Origin: an uncultured Muribaculaceae bacterium
GTDB lineage: Bacteria > Bacteroidota > Bacteroidia > Bacteroidales > Muribaculaceae
DNA length: 64,000 bases
Direction: 5' to 3'
Assembly (NCBI GenBank): GCA_910587475.1
Contig: CAJUMR010000011.1
Coordinates: 19,016-83,015, forward strand
Shown: one piece after another, positions 42,705 to 51,090 of the stretch
How positions within the stretch are numbered: position 1 is the stretch's first letter
Layout: every line of letters begins with the position of its first letter
Program-made: the position numbers and the translations under genes
Notes under the pieces: generated by a model
Seen by the model: the letters and a program-made list of their open reading frames with translations, nothing else
What the model was told of the DNA's origin: nothing
Database searches by the model: none

Positions 42705-45325
42705 CGGGTCGCAGCAATGAACATTCCGCCCAAGCAGAGAAGATAGATCAAAGTCACACAGGCATATGCGATTGCCGAACATGTGTGGATCGACTGCGGA
42801 TCAAATGTCATGACAATCTCATGACTTCCGGCCGGAATCGCCATAGCTCGCAGCAGATAGTTGACCCTGCCGAGTTCGACCGGATCGCCATCGACCGTTG
42901 CATGCCATCCCCAGGGGAAATAGACTTCAGAGAACACTCCGAGACCACCGTTGGCGGTCTCCACATGATACTTGAGGGTATTGGGGCTGTAAGATGTCAA
43001 CCATATCGAATCTCCGGGCACAAGCGAAGGCACTTCGTCGCCGAGAACTCCGCTGAAACGGCTGTCGGCTACGGCCTCGCGGGCCGGATCAATCTGACCG
43101 AGCGCTTCCATCTCGGCATCAGCTCCGTCGACATACCTTATATCGCCGACGAGCCACGCATTGCCAAGCGCATGATCGTTGACCTCGACCGGATAGTCTT
43201 TGTCTCCGGTGATCACATACCTGACATTAAGCATGTCGAGCACTCCATAGTTGGCCGCCGCATCGCGCACAGGCTGACCATAGGTGGCCAACACCGAATC
43301 ATTGCGCAGCTCGGGATAGTAACCCAGAGCGAGCACCGGCCTGAGGCGCCGCTGGATCAGATCCTCATAGCGGTTGAGTTTCGCTGCATGATAGCCGCCG
43401 ACCATCTTGTGATAGTACGATCTGTCGGGCAGGTCGAAACCCGGAATGTCGAGCACCCTGTAGTGCGGATCCTTGTCTTCGAGAATCGCACGGTCGATAT
43501 CATCGGCCGCAATATACTGATCCTGAGTGGCCACTGCAGGTGTGAAACTCGAATGTGATATGTATCGTTTGTCGACGCCATAGAGGTCGATCAGCACCAG
43601 AGCGGCGATGACAAGGGTCGCACCCGAGGCTTTGATCGTGCCGCGGCATGCAAAAAACATCGCTACAAAACCGAGTGCGATGAATATCAGCGACCGGAGA
43701 CCGTCGGCCTTAACAAGACCGTAGCGCAGCGCCTCGATAGCCGAAACGTTGACCGGATTTGAGAGTGAGTACTGATAGACTGCCGCATCGGCTTGCTGAC
43801 GGTCCATGCCATACTGCGAAGCCATCTCCATGACCTGACGCTGAATATTCTGAGCCACCGAATGATCGCCCGACGTGATCGCCGGACCGAAAACCGACGG
43901 TGCCACAACTGCGATAAGACACACTGCCGCCGACAGACCGAACGACCAGCACAGCGGCGCCTTGAACCGCTTCAACGCATCGGGCGTAGTCATCATCGTG
44001 TGCAAAGCCATCACTGCCAGCAGAGGCATAGTGAATTCGGCTATGACCAGGATGCTTTCGACAGCCCTGAACTTGTTGTAAAGCGGGAAATTATAGATCA
44101 TCAGATCAGTCAGAGACTCGAAATTGCGCCCGAGAGCCAAAAGCACCGACAAAAGCGTGACAGCGAGCAGCGCCCACTTCACCGGTCCGCGGACAATGAA
44201 ACATCCGAGCAAAAACAAAGCAAAGATCAACGCTCCGACATAAACCGGGCCGTTAGTACCCTCCGAATCGTTGAAATACTGGCTCAGATAAGGCAGCATC
44301 GCCACCTTTCCTTCATACTGCGCGGCATCGGGCAACTTGTCGAGCCCGAGATAAGTCATCTGGCCGTTTTCCGGACGGGCCGACGCCCCACCCTTGATGT
44401 TGGGCACGAGCAGAGAGAATGTCTCGGCGCGGCCATAGCTCCAACCGACGATCTGATCATAGGGCATTCCGCCCGTCGGCGCCACCGCATCGGCGTTGTC
44501 GCCCTCTTCGCCTGAGGTCAAAGGCGTAAGCTCAGACTGCGAGCGCTTTGTCTCCTTGGCATATTCATAGGTGTTGTAGATGCTCGGCAAATTTGCTCCG
44601 ATGGCCAGGCAGCCCGCACCGATGGTCACAGCTGTGGCCACAGCCCAACGCCGGAGCGACTTTGTCCTGTAGGCTTCGACAAACCATGCGATGACAAGCG
44701 CAGCCATCACGAAGAAGAAATAATAAGACATCTGCGGATGGTTGGCATTGAGCTGCATCATCGCAAACAGCGACAGCATCGCCGCACCGCCGACATAGCG
44801 GCCGCGGTAGACAAGCATCAGACCGGCGATCGTCGGAGGAATATACGACAAGGCGATAAACTTCCATATATGACCGGCACCGATGATTATTATAAAGTAA
44901 GTGGAAAATCCCCACGCTATCGAACCGAGTAATGCATAGTACCACCTCATCTTCATCACAAACATCAGAATGAGGAAGCCAAACATCATCATGAACAGCA
45001 GATTGGACGGAGCTGGCAATCCGAGACCATAGACTGTGTCAATCCACGAGAAAAGCGAATTTGACTCATATGTCGGCGAGATCTGGAAAGTCGGCATACC
45101 TCCGAAAAGCGAATTGGTCCACAATGCCTTCTCGCCGGTTGCCGCCTCATAGGCTACCGCTTCCTGGCCGTTGGCGATGCCTTGCCTGATATCTGATTGC
45201 TGCAGTGTCGACCCGTCGAACGCATCGGGATAGAAAAATGCCAGCGATATGGCTGCCAACGCCACTACTGAAATAAAAAATCCTTTGACCTGCGGGTCTT
45301 TAAGCCATGCTTTTACTTTATTCAT
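42689..45325 (-). CDS. YfhO-family polytopic membrane protein
   Basis: An 878-residue protein with about a dozen hydrophobic segments spread between residues 15 and 545 and around 850, and a periplasmic-type soluble part between about 590 and 830. It belongs to the YfhO family (GT-C-like fold; the N-terminal DIRQGIANGQEAVAYEAATGE and LFGGMPTFQ segments are typical). Some Gram-positive members are linked to glycosylation of wall polymers; for the Bacteroidota type the role is unproven. It lies 14 bases after the amylase gene and likely shares its transcript. Confidence 0.83.
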   Translation of the reverse strand: MNKVKAWLKDPQVKGFFISVVALAAISLAFFYPDAFDGSTLQQSDIRQGIANGQEAVAYEAATGEKALWTNSLFGGMPTFQISPTYESNSLFSWIDTVYGLGLPAPSNLLFMMMFGFLILMFVMKMRWYYALLGSIAWGFSTYFIIIIGAGHIWKFIALSYIPPTIAGLMLVYRGRYVGGAAMLSLFAMMQLNANHPQMSYYFFFVMAALVIAWFVEAYRTKSLRRWAVATAVTIGAGCLAIGANLPSIYNTYEYAKETKRSQSELTPLTSGEEGDNADAVAPTGGMPYDQIVGWSYGRAETFSLLVPNIKGGASARPENGQMTYLGLDKLPDAAQYEGKVAMLPYLSQYFNDSEGTNGPVYVGALIFALFLLGCFIVRGPVKWALLAVTLLSVLLALGRNFESLTDLMIYNFPLYNKFRAVESILVIAEFTMPLLAVMALHTMMTTPDALKRFKAPLCWSFGLSAAVCLIAVVAPSVFGPAITSGDHSVAQNIQRQVMEMASQYGMDRQQADAAVYQYSLSNPVNVSAIEALRYGLVKADGLRSLIFIALGFVAMFFACRGTIKASGATLVIAALVLIDLYGVDKRYISHSSFTPAVATQDQYIAADDIDRAILEDKDPHYRVLDIPGFDLPDRSYYHKMVGGYHAAKLNRYEDLIQRRLRPVLALGYYPELRNDSVLATYGQPVRDAAANYGVLDMLNVRYVITGDKDYPVEVNDHALGNAWLVGDIRYVDGADAEMEALGQIDPAREAVADSRFSGVLGDEVPSLVPGDSIWLTSYSPNTLKYHVETANGGLGVFSEVYFPWGWHATVDGDPVELGRVNYLLRAMAIPAGSHEIVMTFDPQSIHTCSAIAYACVTLIYLLCLGGMFIAATRCKLI

Positions 45326-45339
45326 CTAAGCGTGTTTTT

Positions 45340-46767
45340 TCATTCGTTGATATATATGAAATATTCTCCGGGAGCGAGATATTCGGGAAGCCCGTCGACC
45401 GACGAAGCATCCATCACATTGCGGAAACCGGCCGCATCGGGTTTATCGCCCTCAAATTTCAATGGTTTGCGTTCTGCGCCGAGATTGACTCCGACAAGAG
45501 TCGTGTGGCCGTCGGCTGTGCGGCTGAACACAAACACATCGTCGCTTCCGGCTGGATAGACGGTCATCTCGCCGCCGCGGACACCGGCTGCAAGCTCGCT
45601 GCGCTTATGCTTCAGATTATTGAGTGCCTGATAGAACGTAAAATAGACATTTCTCGGCTCCCATTGGGGCGCATCGTCTTTCTTGAAGAATTCAAACGCA
45701 CGGTTCATGCCCGTTTCCTGACCGGTGTAGATCAGCGGCATGCCGGGCAGAGTGTAGGTCAGCACCGCCAGCGCAGGCACAAACTTGCCATAGCGGTCAA
45801 ACTCTGTTCCCTCCCATGAATTATAATCATGATTGGTGATCATGTTCATCATGTAGCTGTCGACCGGATATTCTGTCGCCTGATCGGCGAGCAACGAATC
45901 GATGTCGGCTGCGCGGGTCACAGCAAATTTGCGAGGCTCCGACTGACCGTCGGCAACAAAGTGATATTGTCCGGCTGTCGCCGCAATGGCATTGAACAGA
46001 TTGGCCAACGGCCAGTTGTACGACATATCAAAACCATTTTTGTTGAGTTCGGGCATAGCAGCCTCGGCAAGCATAAATATGTCGGGCTTCACACTCTCGA
46101 GCTCACGGCGAGCATCGTTCCAGAAATCGGCGGGAACATTACCGGCCACGTCACAGCGGAAACCATCGATGTCGGCTTCGCGAAGCCAGTACTGCATCGC
46201 ATCGATCATCGCAGCCCTCATGTCGGCGTTAGAATAATCGAGCTGATAGACATCGGTCCAGTCATAAGGGCCGTACATCTTGCCGTCGTCGTTGAGCGCA
46301 TAATAATCAGGATGCTCGCTCACCCAGGCGTTGTCACAGCCCGTGTGGTTGGGCACCCAGTCGATGATCACTTTCATTCCTGCCTGATGAGCTGCCTCGA
46401 CCAATGATTTGAAATCGTCGAGCGTTCCGAACTCCGGATTGACGCCCTTGTAATCGTCGACTGCATAATAGCTGCCAAGCTCGCCTTTGCGGTTGGTTTG
46501 AGATATGGGATGGATCGGCATAAACCAAAGTATGTCGACGCCGAGCTCCTTCAGGCGCGGAAGATGGGCCGCAAAAGCCTTGAAAGTTCCCTCGGGGGTA
46601 TATTGCCGGGTGTTGACTTCGTAGATCACAGCGTTGCGCGACCACTCGGGGTGGCTGACTGCAGTGGTGTCGGTATTGCTTTTTTCTGTAGTATCTTTAT
46701 GTTCACCGGTGTTGCATCCAAACAAGGCTGCAACACCGGCCAATAGAGAATATAATAACTTTTTCAT
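45340..46767 (-). CDS. Alpha-amylase (GH13) lipoprotein
   Basis: The 475-residue protein has a lipobox (ALFGC, Cys18) and a GH13 barrel. Active-site residues are present: nucleophile Asp in GFRCDVAGN (about residue 207), acid Glu in MLAEAAMPE (about 237) and Asp in MITNHDYNSW (about 312); IDWVPNHTG (about 137) is the conserved region I. The remaining C-terminal beta domain (about 390-475) is short. It breaks alpha-1,4 glucans, presumably at or near the cell envelope. Downstream of lrp-type regulator by 35 bases and upstream of yfhO by 14, in a probable operon. The start has the usual MKKLL signal. Confidence 0.9.
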   Translation of the reverse strand: MKKLLYSLLAGVAALFGCNTGEHKDTTEKSNTDTTAVSHPEWSRNAVIYEVNTRQYTPEGTFKAFAAHLPRLKELGVDILWFMPIHPISQTNRKGELGSYYAVDDYKGVNPEFGTLDDFKSLVEAAHQAGMKVIIDWVPNHTGCDNAWVSEHPDYYALNDDGKMYGPYDWTDVYQLDYSNADMRAAMIDAMQYWLREADIDGFRCDVAGNVPADFWNDARRELESVKPDIFMLAEAAMPELNKNGFDMSYNWPLANLFNAIAATAGQYHFVADGQSEPRKFAVTRAADIDSLLADQATEYPVDSYMMNMITNHDYNSWEGTEFDRYGKFVPALAVLTYTLPGMPLIYTGQETGMNRAFEFFKKDDAPQWEPRNVYFTFYQALNNLKHKRSELAAGVRGGEMTVYPAGSDDVFVFSRTADGHTTLVGVNLGAERKPLKFEGDKPDAAGFRNVMDASSVDGLPEYLAPGEYFIYINE

Positions 46768-46802
46768 TTGATTATGAGTGACGATTTAGAGCCTGCCGGC
46801 GA

Positions 46803-47264
46803 TCATTCGCAGTAGATGGGGATGACCCTGTCGAGCGAGTTGTCGAGCGAGATCAGCGTCTCGGTGCCGGTCACGCCGGGGATCATCTGTATCTTGTTGT
46901 TGAGAAGATCCATCAGATGCTCATTGTCGCGCGCGTAGAGCTTGATAAGCATAGTGTATGGGCCGGTTGTGAAATGGCACTCCACAACTTCAGGGATTTT
47001 CTCAAACTCGGGCACTACGTCGCGGTACATCGCACCACGCTCAAGGTTGACGCCGATATATGTGCATGTTGCATAACCAAGCACCTTGGGATTGACATTA
47101 TAGCCCGAACCGGTGATAACCTTAAGGTCGATCAGGCGCTGTATGCGTTGATGGATGGCTGCTCGCGACACGCCGCACTCCATTGCCACGTCTTTCGACG
47201 GTATGCGGGCGTTGCGCATGATGATTTGGAGGATTTTACGATCCAGATTGTCTATTTTTTCCAT
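46803..47264 (-). CDS. Lrp/AsnC-family transcriptional regulator
   Basis: A 153-residue regulator with an N-terminal winged HTH (about 5-60; LDRKILQIIMRNARIPSKDV and CGVSRAAIHQRIQRL) and a C-terminal RAM/AsnC ligand-binding domain (about 70-150; VVECHFTTGPYTMLIKLYA). Members bind amino acids and act as octamers or larger. Being first in a run with amylase, yfhO and the HSPF gene it may control them, but Lrp proteins also act globally. A -7 box (TAAATTTG) lies on the minus strand at 47307-47300. Confidence 0.92.
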   Translation of the reverse strand: MEKIDNLDRKILQIIMRNARIPSKDVAMECGVSRAAIHQRIQRLIDLKVITGSGYNVNPKVLGYATCTYIGVNLERGAMYRDVVPEFEKIPEVVECHFTTGPYTMLIKLYARDNEHLMDLLNNKIQMIPGVTGTETLISLDNSLDRVIPIYCE

Positions 47265-47299
47265 TTGCGTTTTCGTTAGTGTGAATGCGTATTAATTTG

Positions 47300-47307
47300 C
47301 AAATTTA
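47300..47307 (-). promoter_or_regulatory. Putative -7 box of the lrp-amylase-yfhO unit
   Basis: TAAATTTG on the minus strand, about 36 bases before the Lrp ATG (47264). A TTTG lies only 12 bases further up (47323-47320), so the -33 box is not canonical. Confidence 0.5.
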
Positions 47308-47462
47308 GCATTTTTCGGACAAATGTCATAATGTCAGCCCCTATTTTTATGATTTTTTACACGAAAAATATCGTATTTCTGACAAACTGCAAACAATTTA
47401 GCCCCGTTTTCGCCATTGCCGTATGTTCGACCGACATCCTCCCCGCCGACATTCTATTACGA

Positions 47463-48026
47463 TCAATGACCCAACATAGTCGTCACCCAGGGCCTTCTCT
47501 TTTCATAGTCTACACCGATTTTATCAAGAACATTCTTTTCCAAAGCATCGAGCGCTTCGTTTCGCTCTGCCTCCATTCTCTTTTGCCATTCATCACATGC
47601 TCCCGGACTGTTCCACAAGAAGCGACGGAAGTTGACCGGTTCGTATGTATATCCATCGACCATCAGACTATATATGCCCTTCAGCGAATCCCTGCAATAT
47701 ATCCTCGACCTCAACACGGCCGCCGTGTCGTTGAACTGAAGCCGAAAATAAATTCGGTTATCTCCAACATCCTGATGGTCATAATCATCGGGATCATGCA
47801 TCACTCCGTTTGAGTCGGTCTGCCAAGCGATCAGGCCGGCTTCGCGCTCCTTCAGTTTCTTTATTTTCACCATCACCTGTGCCCCCGTCATCGCTTCCTT
47901 TAGCACATATTCCTGCCCATGAAATGTCCGCAACGATAAAAGAGCCCCGAAAAGCAATGAGGACAAAAACCACAATATTGCCAATATCAGCAACCAATAC
48001 TGTATATAAAACCTACGATGTCTCAT
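47463..48026 (-). CDS. Hypothetical protein with one N-terminal membrane segment
   Basis: The 187-residue protein has an N-terminal hydrophobic helix (about 9-30; WLLILAILWFLSSLLFGALL) preceded by basic residues, followed by a soluble part rich in charged residues; I recognise no domain. Phrases such as YVLKEAMTGAQVMVKIKKLKERE and GIYSLMVDGYTYEPV hint at a beta-rich extracytoplasmic domain, but this is only impression. It has its own promoter with a normal two-box structure at 48061-48093 and is divergent from the DUF4254 gene. A 200-base AT-rich gap separates it from lrp. Confidence 0.6.
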   Translation of the reverse strand: MRHRRFYIQYWLLILAILWFLSSLLFGALLSLRTFHGQEYVLKEAMTGAQVMVKIKKLKEREAGLIAWQTDSNGVMHDPDDYDHQDVGDNRIYFRLQFNDTAAVLRSRIYCRDSLKGIYSLMVDGYTYEPVNFRRFLWNSPGACDEWQKRMEAERNEALDALEKNVLDKIGVDYEKRRPWVTTMLGH

Positions 48027-48060
48027 TATAGCCGTTGAAAATTAAAAAATTGACAATCTG

Positions 48061-48093
48061 CAAATATACATACGCCCATCCCTGTTCAACAAA
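48061..48093 (-). promoter_or_regulatory. Promoter of the hypothetical-protein gene
   Basis: On the minus strand TTTG (48093-48090), 21 bases, TATATTTG (48068-48061). The predicted start near 48055 gives a leader of about 30 bases. Confidence 0.6.
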
Positions 48094-48194
48094 TTTTTCA
48101 ATATGTTCTGCAACAGATCTATGGATTTAACTCCATGCGACAACAGGTCTGCAAGATTCGTCGCCGCCATTGCCGGAGAATCAAAAAAAAATCA

Positions 48195-48202
48195 TATCTT
48201 TG
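48195..48202 (+). promoter_or_regulatory. Putative -7 box of the DUF4254-GT9 unit
   Basis: TATCTTTG matches TAnnTTTG, about 48 bases before ATG 48250. A possible -33 ATTG lies at 48169-48172. Confidence 0.5.
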
Positions 48203-48249
48203 TATCTTAGACATTTCATTACAACATAAACGATATTTTTTTACAACCC

Positions 48250-48870
48250 ATGACAGCTACCAAAGATAACTTCGCCGCAAGATGCTACGACATCTTTGAA
48301 GCCTCGACCCGCGACTACCACAAGACTGACTGTGTTGATGCTCCGTCGCCTAACCCTTACGACGAATCGTCAATCGAACATACACTCTACGCCAAAAACT
48401 GGATCGACGCCGTGCAATGGCACCTCGAGGACATAATCCGCGACCCCGACATCGACCCCGTCGAGGCTCTCGCACTCAAGCGGCGCATCGACCGCTCAAA
48501 CCAGGACCGCACTGACATGGTCGAAGAGTTTGACACGTATTTCCGCGAAAAATACAAGGATGTCACCATCCTCCCCGGAGCAACGATCAACACCGAAAGC
48601 CCCGCATGGGCGCTCGACCGCCTGTCGATCCTCGCGCTGAAAATCTACCACATGCAGGCAGAAGTCGACCGTCAGGATGCTGCCGAGGCCCACAAAGCAA
48701 AATGCGCCTCAAAGCTCGCAGTGCTGCTCGAACAGCGTTCCGACCTTATTTCGGCGATCGGCACACTGCTCGACGACATTGCCGAAGGCCGCAAGTACAT
48801 GAAAGTCTATCGACAGATGAAAATGTACAACGACGCCGACACCAACCCGGTGCTATATGGCGCGAAATAG
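48250..48870 (+). CDS. DUF4254 family protein
   Basis: A 206-residue all-helical protein of DUF4254, a Bacteroidota family that is usually next to a heptosyltransferase-like glycosyltransferase, as here. Visible family features include NWIDAVQWHLEDIIRDP (about residue 50), the KRRIDRSNQDRTDMVE stretch (about 79) and ALDRLSILALKIYHMQ (about 121). The function is not known; the steady pairing with GT9 suggests a part in LPS core or O-antigen synthesis. Its end overlaps the GT9 gene by 14 bases. Confidence 0.82.
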   Translation: MTATKDNFAARCYDIFEASTRDYHKTDCVDAPSPNPYDESSIEHTLYAKNWIDAVQWHLEDIIRDPDIDPVEALALKRRIDRSNQDRTDMVEEFDTYFREKYKDVTILPGATINTESPAWALDRLSILALKIYHMQAEVDRQDAAEAHKAKCASKLAVLLEQRSDLISAIGTLLDDIAEGRKYMKVYRQMKMYNDADTNPVLYGAK

Positions 48871-49942
48871 CCACAGAGCCGGCAACGACCGCGGACTCAT
48901 CAACGTCGCCATTGCCCGCTTCTCGGCCATCGGCGACGTTGCCATGACCGTGCCCGTGGTCTACAGCCTATGCCATACCTATCCCGACATTACATTTGTC
49001 TTTGTCACAAGACGCACCATGGCCCCCATCTTCGTCAATCCCCCGGCCAATCTCAAAGTAGTCGGCATCGACCTGAAGACCGACTATGTTGGCATCGCCG
49101 GCATGCGACGGCTCGCGGCTGAACTGCGCACCGACTACGACATCGATTTCTTCATCGACCTCCACGATGTGCTACGCACAAGGATGCTGCGTATATTCCT
49201 GCGTCTCAAAGGCATAAAATCAAAAATACTCCACAAAGGCAAGGCTCACAAGCACGCCCTCACACGTCGTTTCCGCAAACGCTTGCTGCCCCTGGTGTCG
49301 CAACGCTCACGCTATCGCGAAGCTTTCTTCAAGGCCGGATTACCCGTCAACAACAGTTTCAACGGCCTCTACGGCGGCAAAGCCAAGTCGTCTCCCGATC
49401 TGTTTGCTGCCATCACAGGACCCAAGGCCGACGGAGAGAAATGGGTCGGCGTGGCACCATTTGCCGCCCACCGGGGCAAAATATATCCCGTCGAAAAGAT
49501 GGAGGCCGCACTCGACCTCATCAGCAACGCTTGCCCGGGAGTCAGATTTTTCTTCTTCGGAGGCGGAGGCGACGAACAGACCGTGCTCGAACGCGTGGCC
49601 GGAAAATATGACCGGTCGGTCTCCCTCGCAGGCAAAAAATACGGCTTCGCAACCGAATTGGCGCTCATCAACCACCTCGACGCCATGATCACGATGGACT
49701 CTGCCAACATGCACCTCGCTTCGATAGCCTCAGTGCCGACGGTCAGCATCTGGGGAGCCACCCATCCCTACTGCGGCTTCAAGGGCTGGCGTCAGGATGA
49801 CGACGACATCGTGCAACTGCCGATGACATGCCGTCCTTGCTCTGTGTTCGGCAGCAAGCCGTGCCACCGGGGCGACTACCAGTGTCTCACCGCCATCTCC
49901 CCCGATGCTATCGCAATGAGAGTCATCGACAAAATCAGATAG
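48857..49942 (+). CDS. Glycosyltransferase family 9 (heptosyltransferase-like)
   Basis: The 361-residue GT-B enzyme belongs to the ADP-heptose:LPS heptosyltransferase family. It shows the N-terminal ARFSAIGDVAMTVPVVYSL segment (acceptor side), a central FDL-type region (DFFIDLHDVLRTRM), the family GVAPFAAHRGKIYPVEKM stretch and the C-terminal donor-site motif MDSANMHLASIASVP (about 290). Its exact donor sugar and acceptor are unknown; LPS core is likely. It overlaps DUF4254 by 14 bases, and its stop lies in the first copy of a 34-bp tandem repeat. Confidence 0.88.
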   Translation: MARNSHRAGNDRGLINVAIARFSAIGDVAMTVPVVYSLCHTYPDITFVFVTRRTMAPIFVNPPANLKVVGIDLKTDYVGIAGMRRLAAELRTDYDIDFFIDLHDVLRTRMLRIFLRLKGIKSKILHKGKAHKHALTRRFRKRLLPLVSQRSRYREAFFKAGLPVNNSFNGLYGGKAKSSPDLFAAITGPKADGEKWVGVAPFAAHRGKIYPVEKMEAALDLISNACPGVRFFFFGGGGDEQTVLERVAGKYDRSVSLAGKKYGFATELALINHLDAMITMDSANMHLASIASVPTVSIWGATHPYCGFKGWRQDDDDIVQLPMTCRPCSVFGSKPCHRGDYQCLTAISPDAIAMRVIDKIR

Positions 49943-50008
49943 ACCGTCAACAGCCTCTCTCAATAAAAAAAAATAGACCGTCAACAGCCTCTCTCAATAA
50001 AAAAAAAC
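49940..50008 (+). repeat. 34-bp perfect tandem duplication at the end of the GT9 gene
   Basis: The stretch TAGACCGTCAACAGCCTCTC and the A-rich remainder occurs twice in a row (starting at 49940 and 49974). The stop codon of the glycosyltransferase is the first three bases of copy one; copy two lies between that gene and ruvB. Confidence 0.9.
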
Positions 50009-50032
50009 AGTATTACAATCACGACCACCATC

Positions 50033-51070
50033 ATGCCAACACCAGCTGACGACTTCGACATCAGACAAAACTCAGCCCCCGGGGCCGCTGAGCGCGACTT
50101 CGAACGCGCATTGCGTCCCGCCTCATTCGAGTCATTCAACGGACAGGAAAAAATACTCGAAAACCTCAGCGTGTTTGTCGAAGCCGCACGCCAACGCCAT
50201 GAGTCCCTCGACCACATCCTCCTCTTCGGCCCTCCCGGACTCGGCAAAACCACATTAGCCGGCATCGTCGCCAACGAACTCGGAGTCAGCATGAAAGTCA
50301 CATCAGGCCCCGTGCTCGACAAGCCCGGCGACCTCGCCGGAATACTCACATCGCTCGAAGAAAACGACGTGCTGTTCATCGATGAAATCCATCGTCTGAG
50401 CCCGGTTGTCGAAGAATATCTCTACTCGGCGATGGAAGACTTCCGCATCGACATCATGATCGACAAAGGCCCCGGAGCCAGAAGCGTGCAGCTCACCCTC
50501 AGCCCCTTCACTCTCGTCGGTGCAACGACCCGTAGCGGACTGCTCACATCGCCGCTACGAGCCCGCTTCGGAATAAAATGCCACCTCGAATACTACGATC
50601 ACGAGGTTCTCCGACGCATCATCAGCCGCTCAGCATCGCTGCTCGATGTCGCCATAACCACTGAAGCCGCCACCGAGATAGCACTCCGCAGCCGCGGCAC
50701 CCCACGAATCGCCAACGCTCTGCTGCGACGCGTCCGCGACTTCGCCCAGGTCAAAGGCAACGGATCGATCGACCTGACGATCGCACGATATGCACTCGAA
50801 GCGCTCAACATCGACCGCTACGGTCTTGACGAGATCGACAACAAGATACTCACAACGATCATATCGAAATTCAAAGGCGGACCTGTCGGACTATCCACCA
50901 TCGCCACAGCCCTCGGCGAAGATCCCGGCACAATCGAGGAAGTCTACGAACCTTATTTGATCAAAGAAGGTTTTATTAAGCGCACCCCCCGCGGACGCGA
51001 AGTGACCGACCTCGCTTACTCTCACCTCGGACTGTCGAAGATCGCACAGCAGTCCGGACTTTTCGATTGA
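50033..51070 (+). CDS. ruvB: Holliday junction branch-migration DNA helicase RuvB
   Basis: The 345-residue AAA+ motor drives branch migration with RuvA during recombinational repair. Visible: N-terminal RPASFESFNGQEKILENL, Walker A GPPGLGKTT (about residue 64), Walker B LFIDEIHRL (about 113), sensor 1 LVGATTRSGLL, and the C-terminal winged-helix with GGPVGLSTIATALGEDPGT and GFIKRTPRGRE, all as in the family. Length is usual. The following gene starts close to its stop. Confidence 0.97.
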   Translation: MPTPADDFDIRQNSAPGAAERDFERALRPASFESFNGQEKILENLSVFVEAARQRHESLDHILLFGPPGLGKTTLAGIVANELGVSMKVTSGPVLDKPGDLAGILTSLEENDVLFIDEIHRLSPVVEEYLYSAMEDFRIDIMIDKGPGARSVQLTLSPFTLVGATTRSGLLTSPLRARFGIKCHLEYYDHEVLRRIISRSASLLDVAITTEAATEIALRSRGTPRIANALLRRVRDFAQVKGNGSIDLTIARYALEALNIDRYGLDEIDNKILTTIISKFKGGPVGLSTIATALGEDPGTIEEVYEPYLIKEGFIKRTPRGREVTDLAYSHLGLSKIAQQSGLFD

Positions 51071-51090
51071 ACCCTCAACGCATCATCACA

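Noticed and set aside
43793..44515. 240-residue plus-strand frame opposite yfhO
   Set aside because: Composition rich in His, Gln and Arg, typical of a shadow; yfhO is intact on the other strand.
47265..47462. Small gene in the gap between lrp and the hypothetical gene
   Set aside because: Frames there are short and AT-rich with no recognisable protein and no terminator support; only the lrp promoter box is supported.
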